A stretch of DNA of 64,000 nt from Motacilla alba alba (Eukaryota > Chordata > Aves > Passeriformes > Motacillidae): assembly GCF_015832195.1 (NCBI RefSeq), contig NC_052017.1, positions 55,520,152 through 55,584,151 of the forward strand, given 5' to 3'. The notes under the pieces were generated by a model. The model was not told the DNA's origin. It did not search any database and worked only from the letters and a program-made list of their open reading frames with translations. Positions 58,608 to 64,000 of this stretch are shown in pieces. How positions within the stretch are numbered: position 1 is the first letter of the stretch; every line of letters starts with the position of its first letter. Both the position numbers and the translations under genes were made by a program.

Positions 58608-61600
58608 GGCGGCTTGCAGGAGGCGAAGAAGCATGCTGCACCACACGGGCATTGTTCGCGCAGCTTCCTAAGTGCTGCAAGTCGCTCGTTTACCTCTGGC
58701 AATCCTTTTCAATTCACCTCAACATGCGAATGGAAGTTGTTCGAAGACTATCTGTGCATGTTACAAGTGCTCTTGCAACACTCCTTGGAAATCATCTGGT
58801 TCTCTTTGTGCTCCGAGATGCAAAGAAGTGGATGCACATAATAAGCAGAATCGGGAGTCGTTTGCTCTGCTGCAGTTAAGTTTTCTTTTCACGACATGCC
58901 ATGGCAAAGCTTTTGGCTTGCCTGTGGACGACCAGAGACGCAGCAGACGGAGATCCGGGTCTGCCCGAAGGTAAGTGCCGCCTGCCGGCATCTTTCGGCA
59001 GAAAAAGCGCTCTGCAGCGCACCGCCACCGGCAACTAACATCCGTGCGCGAAGAAGCGACTGTTTCGCCTCTGTCAGCAGGAGAGAACGGCGGCTTGCAG
59101 GAGGCGAAGAAGCATGCTGCACCACACGGGCATTGTGCGCGCTGCTTTCTATGTGCTGCCTGACACTGTTTTACCGCTCGCAATCCTTTTTAAATCACCT
59201 CAACATGCGAATGGAAAAAGTTCTTCGACAACCCTTCAGTGCATCTTGCTAGTGCTCGTGCAACACTCCTTGGAAATCAGGTGCTTCTCTTTGTGCTCCG
59301 AGATGCAAAGAAGTGGATGCACATGATAAGCAGAATCGGGAGTCGTTTGCTCTGCTGGAGTTAGGTTTTCTTTTCACGAGATGCCATGGCAAAGCTTTTG
59401 GCTTGTCTGTGGACGACCAGAGACGCAGCAGACGGAGATCCGGGTCTGCCCGAAGGTAAGTGCCGCTTGTCGACATCTTTCAGTCAAAACAGCGCTCAGC
59501 AGCGCACCGCCACCGGCAACTAACATCCGTGCGCGAAGAAGCGGCTGTTTCGCCTCCGGCAGCCGGAGAGCGCGGCGGCTTGCAGGAGGCGAAGAAACAG
59601 GCCGCACCACAGGGGCATTGTGTGCGCAGCTTTCTAAGTACTGCAGGACGCTGTTTTACCGCTCGCAATCCTTTTTAAATCACCTCAACATTCGAAAGGA
59701 AGAAGTTCTTCGACAACCCTTCAGTGCATCTTGCTAGTGCTCGTGCAACACTCCGTGGAAAATCGTGCTCTTCTCTTTGTGCTCCGAGATGCAAAGAAGT
59801 GGATGCACGTGATAAGCAGAATCGGGAGTCGTTTGCTCTGATGGAGTTAGGTTTTCTTTTCACGACATGCCACGGCAAAACTTTTCGCTTGTCTGCGGAC
59901 GACCAGAGACGCAGCAGACGGAGATCCGGGTCTGCCCGAATTTAAGTGCCGCCTGCCGGCATCTTTCGGCAGAAAAAGCGCTCCGCAGCGCACCGCCACC
60001 GGCAACTAACATCCGTGTGCTAAGATGCCGCTGTTTCGCCTCCGGCAGCCGGAGAGCGCGGCGGCTTGCAGGAGGCGAAGAAGCATGCTGCACCACACGG
60101 GCATTGTTCGCGCAGCTTCCTAAGTGCTGCAAGTCGCTCGTTTACCTCTCGCAATCCTTTTCAATTCACCTCAACATGCGAATGGAAGTTGTTCGAAGAC
60201 TATCTGTGCATGTTACAAGTGCTCTTGCAACACTCCGTGGAAAATCGTGTGCTTCTCTTTGTGCTCCGAGATGCAAAGAAGTGGATGCACGGGATAAGCA
60301 GAATCGGGAGTCGTTTGCTCTGCTGGAGTTAGGTTTTTTTTTCACGACATGCCATGGCAAAACTTTTCGCTTGTCTGCGGACGACCAGAGACGCAGCAGA
60401 CGGAGATCCGGGTCTGCCCGAATTTAAGTGCCGCCTGCCGGCATCTTTCGGCAGAAAAAGCGCTCCGCAGCGCACCGCCACCGGCAACTAACATCCGTGT
60501 GCGAAGACGCCGCTGTTTCGCCTCCGGCAGCCGGAGAGCGCGGCGGCTTGCAGGAGGCGAAGAAGCATGCTGCACCTCACGGGCATTGTGCGCGCTGCTT
60601 TCTATGTGCTTCCTGACACTGTTTTACCGCTCGCAATCCTTTTTAAATCACCTCAACATGCGAATGGAAAAAGTTCTTCGACAACTCTTCAGTGCATCTT
60701 GCTAGTGCTCGTGCAACACTCCTTGGAAATCATCTGCATCTCTTTGTGCTCCGAGATGCAAAGAAGTGGATGCACATAATAAGCAGAATCGGGAGTCGTT
60801 TGCTCTGATGGAGTTAGGTTTTCTTTTCACGACATGCCACAGCAAAACTTTTCGCTTGTCTGCGGACGACCAGAGACGCAGCAGACGGAGATCCGGGTCT
60901 GCCCGAATTTAAGTGCCGCCTGCCGGCATCTTTCGGCAGAAAAAGCGCTCCGCAGCGCACCGCCACCGGCAACTAACATCCGTGTGCTAAGATGCCGCTG
61001 TTTCGCCTCCGGCAGCCGGAGAGCGCGGCGGCTTGCAGGAGGCGAAGAAGCATGCTGCACCACACGGGCATTGTTCGCGCAGCTTCCTAAGTGCTGCAAG
61101 TCGCTCGTTTACCTCTCGCAATCCTTTTCAATTCACCTCAACATGCGAATGGAAGTTGTTCGAAGACTATCTGTGCATGTTACAAGTGCTCTTGCAACAC
61201 TCCGTGGAAAATCGTGTGCTTCTCTTTGTGCTCCGAGATGCAAAGAAGTGGATGCACGGGATAAGCAGAATCGGGAGTCGTTTGCTCTGCTGGAGTTAGG
61301 TTTTCTTTTCACGACATGCCACGGCAAAACTTTTCGCTTGTCTGCGGACGACCAGAGACGCAGCAGACGGAGATCCGGGTCTGCCCGAATTTAAGTGCCG
61401 CCTGCCGGCATCTTTCGGCAGAAAAAGCGCTCCGCAGCGCACCGCCACCGGCAACTAACATCCGTGTGCGAAGACGCCGCTGTTTCGCCTCCGGCAGCCG
61501 GAGAGCGCGGCGGCTTGCAGGAGGCGAAGAAGCATGCTGCACCTCACGGGCATTGTGCGCGCTGCTTTCTATGTGCTGCCTGACACTGTTTTACCGCTCG

Positions 61601-63931
61601 CAATCCTTTTTAAATCACCTCAACATGCGAATGGAAAAAGTTCTTCGACAACTCTTCAGTGCATCTTGCTAGTGCTCGTGCAACACTCCTTGGAAATCAT
61701 CTGCTTCTCTTTGTGCTCCGAGATGCAAAGAAGTGGATGCACATAATAAGCAGAATCGGGAGTCGTTTGCTCTGCTGCAGTTAAGTTTTCTTTTCACGAC
61801 ATGCCATGGCAAAGCTTTTGGCTTGCCTGTGGACGACCAGAGACGCAGCAGACGGAGATCCGGGTCTGCCCGAAGGTAAGTGCCGCCTGCCGGCATCTTT
61901 CGGCAGAAAAAGCGCTCTGCAGCGCACCGCCACCGGCAACTAACATCCGTGCGCGAAGAAGCGACTGTTTCGCCTCTGTCAGCAGGAGAGAACGGCGGCT
62001 TGCAGGAGGCGAAGAAGCATGCTGCACCACACGGGCATTGTGCGCGCTGCTTTCTATGTGCTGCCTGACACTGTTTTACCGCTCGCAATCCTTTTTAAAT
62101 CACCTCAACATGCGAATGGAAAAAGTTCTTCGACAACCCTTCAGTGCATCTTGCTAGTGCTCGTGCAACACTCCTTGGAAATCAGGTGCTTCTCTTTGTG
62201 CTCCGAGATGCAAAGAAGTGGATGCACATGATAAGCAGAATCGGGAGTCGTTTGCTCTGCTGGAGTTAGGTTTTCTTTTCACGAGATGCCATGGCAAAGC
62301 TTTTGGCTTGTCTGTGGACGACCAGAGACGCAGCAGACGGAGATCCGGGTCTGCCCGAAGGTAAGTGCCGCTTGTCGACATCTTTCAGTCAAAACAGCGC
62401 TCAGCAGCGCACCGCCACCGGCAACTAACATCCGTGCGCGAAGACGCCGCTGTTTCGCCTCCGGCAGCCGGAGAGCGCGGCGGCTTGCAGGAGGCGAAGA
62501 AACAGGCCGCACCACAGGGGCATTGTGTGCGCAGCTTTCTAAGTACTGCAGGACGCTGTTTTACCGCTCGCAATCCTTTTTAAATCACCTCAACATTCGA
62601 AAGGAAGAAGTTCTTCGACAACCCTTCAGTGCATCTTGCTAGTGCTCGTGCAACACTCCGTGGAAAATCGTGCTCTTCTCTTTGTGCTCCGAGATGCAAA
62701 GAAGTGGATGCACGTGATAAGCAGAATCGGGAGTCGTTTGCTCTGATGGAGTTAGGTTTTCTTTTCACGACATGCCACGGCAAAACTTTTCGCTTGTCTG
62801 CGGACGACCAGAGACGCAGCAGACGGAGATCCGGGTCTGCCCGAATTTAAGTGCCGCCTGCCGGCATCTTTCGGCAGAAAAAGCGCTCCGCAGCGCACCG
62901 CCACCGGCAACTAACATCCGTGTGCTAAGATGCCGCTGTTTCGCCTCCGGCAGCCGGAGAGCGCGGCGGCTTGCAGGAGGCGAAGAAGCATGCTGCACCA
63001 CACGGGCATTGTTCGCGCAGCTTCCTAAGTGCTGCAAGTCGCTCGTTTACCTCTGGCAATCCTTTTCAATTCACCTCAACATGCGAATGGAAGTTGTTCG
63101 AAGACTATCTGTGCATGTTACAAGTGCTCTTGCAACACTCCGTGGAAAATCGTGTGCTTCTCTTTGTGCTCCGAGATGCAAAGAAGTGGATGCACGGGAT
63201 AAGCAGAATCGGGAGTCGTTTGCTCTGCTGGAGTTAGGTTTTCTTTTCACGACATGCCACGGCAAAACTTTTCGCTTGTCTGCGGACGACCAGAGACGCA
63301 GCAGACGGAGATCCGGGTCTGCCCGAATTTAAGTGCCGCCTGCCGGCATCTTTCGGCAGAAAAAGCGCTCCGCAGCGCACCGCCACCGGCAACTAACATC
63401 CGTGTGCGAAGACGCCGCTGTTTCGCCTCCGGCAGCCGGAGAGCGCGGCGGCTTGCAGGAGGCGAAGAAGCATGCTGCACCTCACGGGCATTGTGCGCGC
63501 TGCTTTCTATGTGCTGCCTGACACTGTTTTACCGCTCGCAATCCTTTTTAAATCACCTCAACATGCGAATGGAAAAAGTTCTTCGACAACTCTTCAGTGC
63601 ATCTTGCTAGTGCTCGTGCAACACTCCTTGGAAATCATCTGCTTCTCTTTGTGCTCCGAGATGCAAAGAAGTGGATGCACATAATAAGCAGAATCGGGAG
63701 TCGTTTGCTCTGCTGCAGTTAAGTTTTCTTTTCACGACATGCCATGGCAAAGCTTTTGGCTTGCCTGTGGACGACCAGAGACGCAGCAGACGGAGATCCG
63801 GGTCTGCCCGAAGGTAAGTGCCGCCTGCCGGCATCTTTCGGCAGAAAAAGCGCTCCGCAGCGCACCGCCACCGGCAACTAACATCCGTGTGCTAAGATGC
63901 CGCTGTTTCGCCTCCGGCAGCCGGAGAGCGC
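58608..63931 (+). repeat. Array block: C/D-F-G-C-D-C-D-F-G-C-D
   Basis: Monomers start at 58608, 59089, 59574, 60060, 60542, 61027, 61509, 61994, 62479, 62965 and 63447. The first is a 481-bp hybrid with a C head and a D tail, joined near 58783 (CTCCTTGGAAATC replaces CTCCGTGGAAAATC). The G monomers at 59574 and 62479 and the D at 60542 have CTGATGGAG and C-type tails ending AATTTAAG. G at 59574 to D at 60542 resembles G at 62479 onwards at an offset of 2,905 bp. Confidence 0.87.
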
Positions 63932-64000
63932 GGCGGCTTGCAGGAGGCGAAGAAGCAAGCCGCACCACATGGGCATTGTGCGCGCAGCTTCCTAAGTGCT
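63932..64000 (+). repeat. Partial monomer at window edge, probably type E
   Basis: Only 69 bp are present. The head GAAGCAAGCCGCACCACATGG fits A or E. The preceding GTGTGCTAAGATGCCGCTG is the usual D-to-E junction, whereas two of the three A copies are preceded by TAAGATCCGCTG, so E is more likely. The array continues beyond the window. Confidence 0.7.

Larger units (their letters stand above)
1..64000 (+). repeat. Tandem satellite array, ~484-bp monomer, 132 full copies plus a partial
   Basis: The anchor GGCGGCTTGCAGGAGG (or a one-base variant) recurs at 1, 487, 972, 1454, 1939, 2422, 2907, 3389, 3874 and so on to 63932, always on the same strand and with no interruption. Spacing is set by monomer type: 482 bp (C), 483 (E), 485 (B, D, F) or 486 (A, G, H). 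Different types look like close relatives, with scattered substitutions and small indels, while copies of one type are nearly identical. No inversion, transposon insertion or unique spacer was seen. Both window edges lie inside the array. This is satellite DNA with multimeric higher-order organisation, as known for eukaryotic heterochromatin; chromosomal position and species are not determined by the sequence. Confidence 0.98.

Noticed and set aside
1..64000. Hundreds of open reading frames of 60-210 codons on both strands
   Set aside because: They overlap each other in all frames, recur once per monomer, start and stop at type-specific substitutions, use alternative starts such as TTG or GTG in many cases, and cannot extend because 482-485 bp monomers shift the frame. 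No domain was recognised.
1..64000. CRISPR array
   Set aside because: The repeat is ~484 bp and contiguous with no unique spacers, and no cas-like gene is present.
1..64000. CENP-B box
   Set aside because: I looked for the core TTCG-N4-A-N2-CGGG on both strands around each CGGG and CCCG context of the monomer and found no match. The nearest is a partial resemblance around CCCGCATCTTTCAG. A centromeric role is therefore not supported by this motif, though many centromeric satellites lack it.
1..64000. The 529-bp repeat of Toxoplasma gondii
   Set aside because: Considered because of the GC balance and array size, but the period here is 484 bp and the sequence does not resemble what I remember of that repeat. 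No species call is made.
1..64000. tRNA, rRNA or 5S gene arrays
   Set aside because: A 484-bp tandem unit could fit a 5S rDNA repeat, but I saw no 5S internal control region, no A/B boxes in tRNA arrangement, and no conserved rRNA stretch in the monomer.
1..64000. Transposon or retroelement insertion
   Set aside because: All monomer boundaries are accounted for at 481-490 bp. The only insertions are 1-4 bp, and no terminal repeats or target-site duplications flank foreign sequence.

Overview
The whole window is one uninterrupted head-to-tail satellite DNA array. I count 132 complete monomers (phased here to the GGCGGCTTG motif) plus a 69-bp partial monomer at the right edge. Monomer lengths are 482-486 bp (481-490 bp where hybrid or carrying small indels), with a mean of about 484.3 bp. 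All copies have the same orientation. Neither array edge is in the window, so the true array is longer than 64 kb. I see no protein-coding gene, tRNA, rRNA, transposon, CRISPR array or unique spacer. Open frames occur on both strands, but they are short, overlap in every frame, recur once per monomer, and cannot run through the array because 484 is not divisible by 3.

Monomers fall into eight recognisable types, named A-H here: C is 482 bp, E 483, B/D/F 485 and A/G/H 486. They form higher-order repeats. The basic unit is a tetramer, C-D-F-G (1,938 bp) or C-D-E-H (1,936 bp); C is almost always followed by D. Layout: 1-21.8 kb is irregular and holds the only A-B pairs (three copies), with duplicated blocks offset by 3,873, 6,298, 9,209 and 9,695 bp. 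21.8-43.6 kb has tetramers in mixed order with omissions and several recombinant monomers. 43,594-55,217 holds two nearly identical 5,812-bp dodecamers (CDFG-CDFG-CDEH). 55.2-64 kb is again rearranged and rich in a hybrid lineage marked by the substitution CTGATGGAG.

Each monomer has a GC- and CpG-rich segment of about 145 bp, carrying two short inverted repeats and (except after C-type bodies) a perfect 5' splice-donor-like AAG|GTAAGT, plus a more AT-balanced body of about 340 bp. A kilobase-scale array with multimeric higher-order repeats and hybrid monomers made by unequal exchange is typical of eukaryotic heterochromatin (pericentromeric, centromeric or subtelomeric). The abundance of CpG suggests a genome without strong methylation-driven CpG loss. 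The species cannot be named from the sequence; a GC-balanced protist or an invertebrate would fit, but that is a guess. Nothing works together as a pathway here. The interest lies in array architecture and in a few motifs that could act on the DNA or on satellite RNA.
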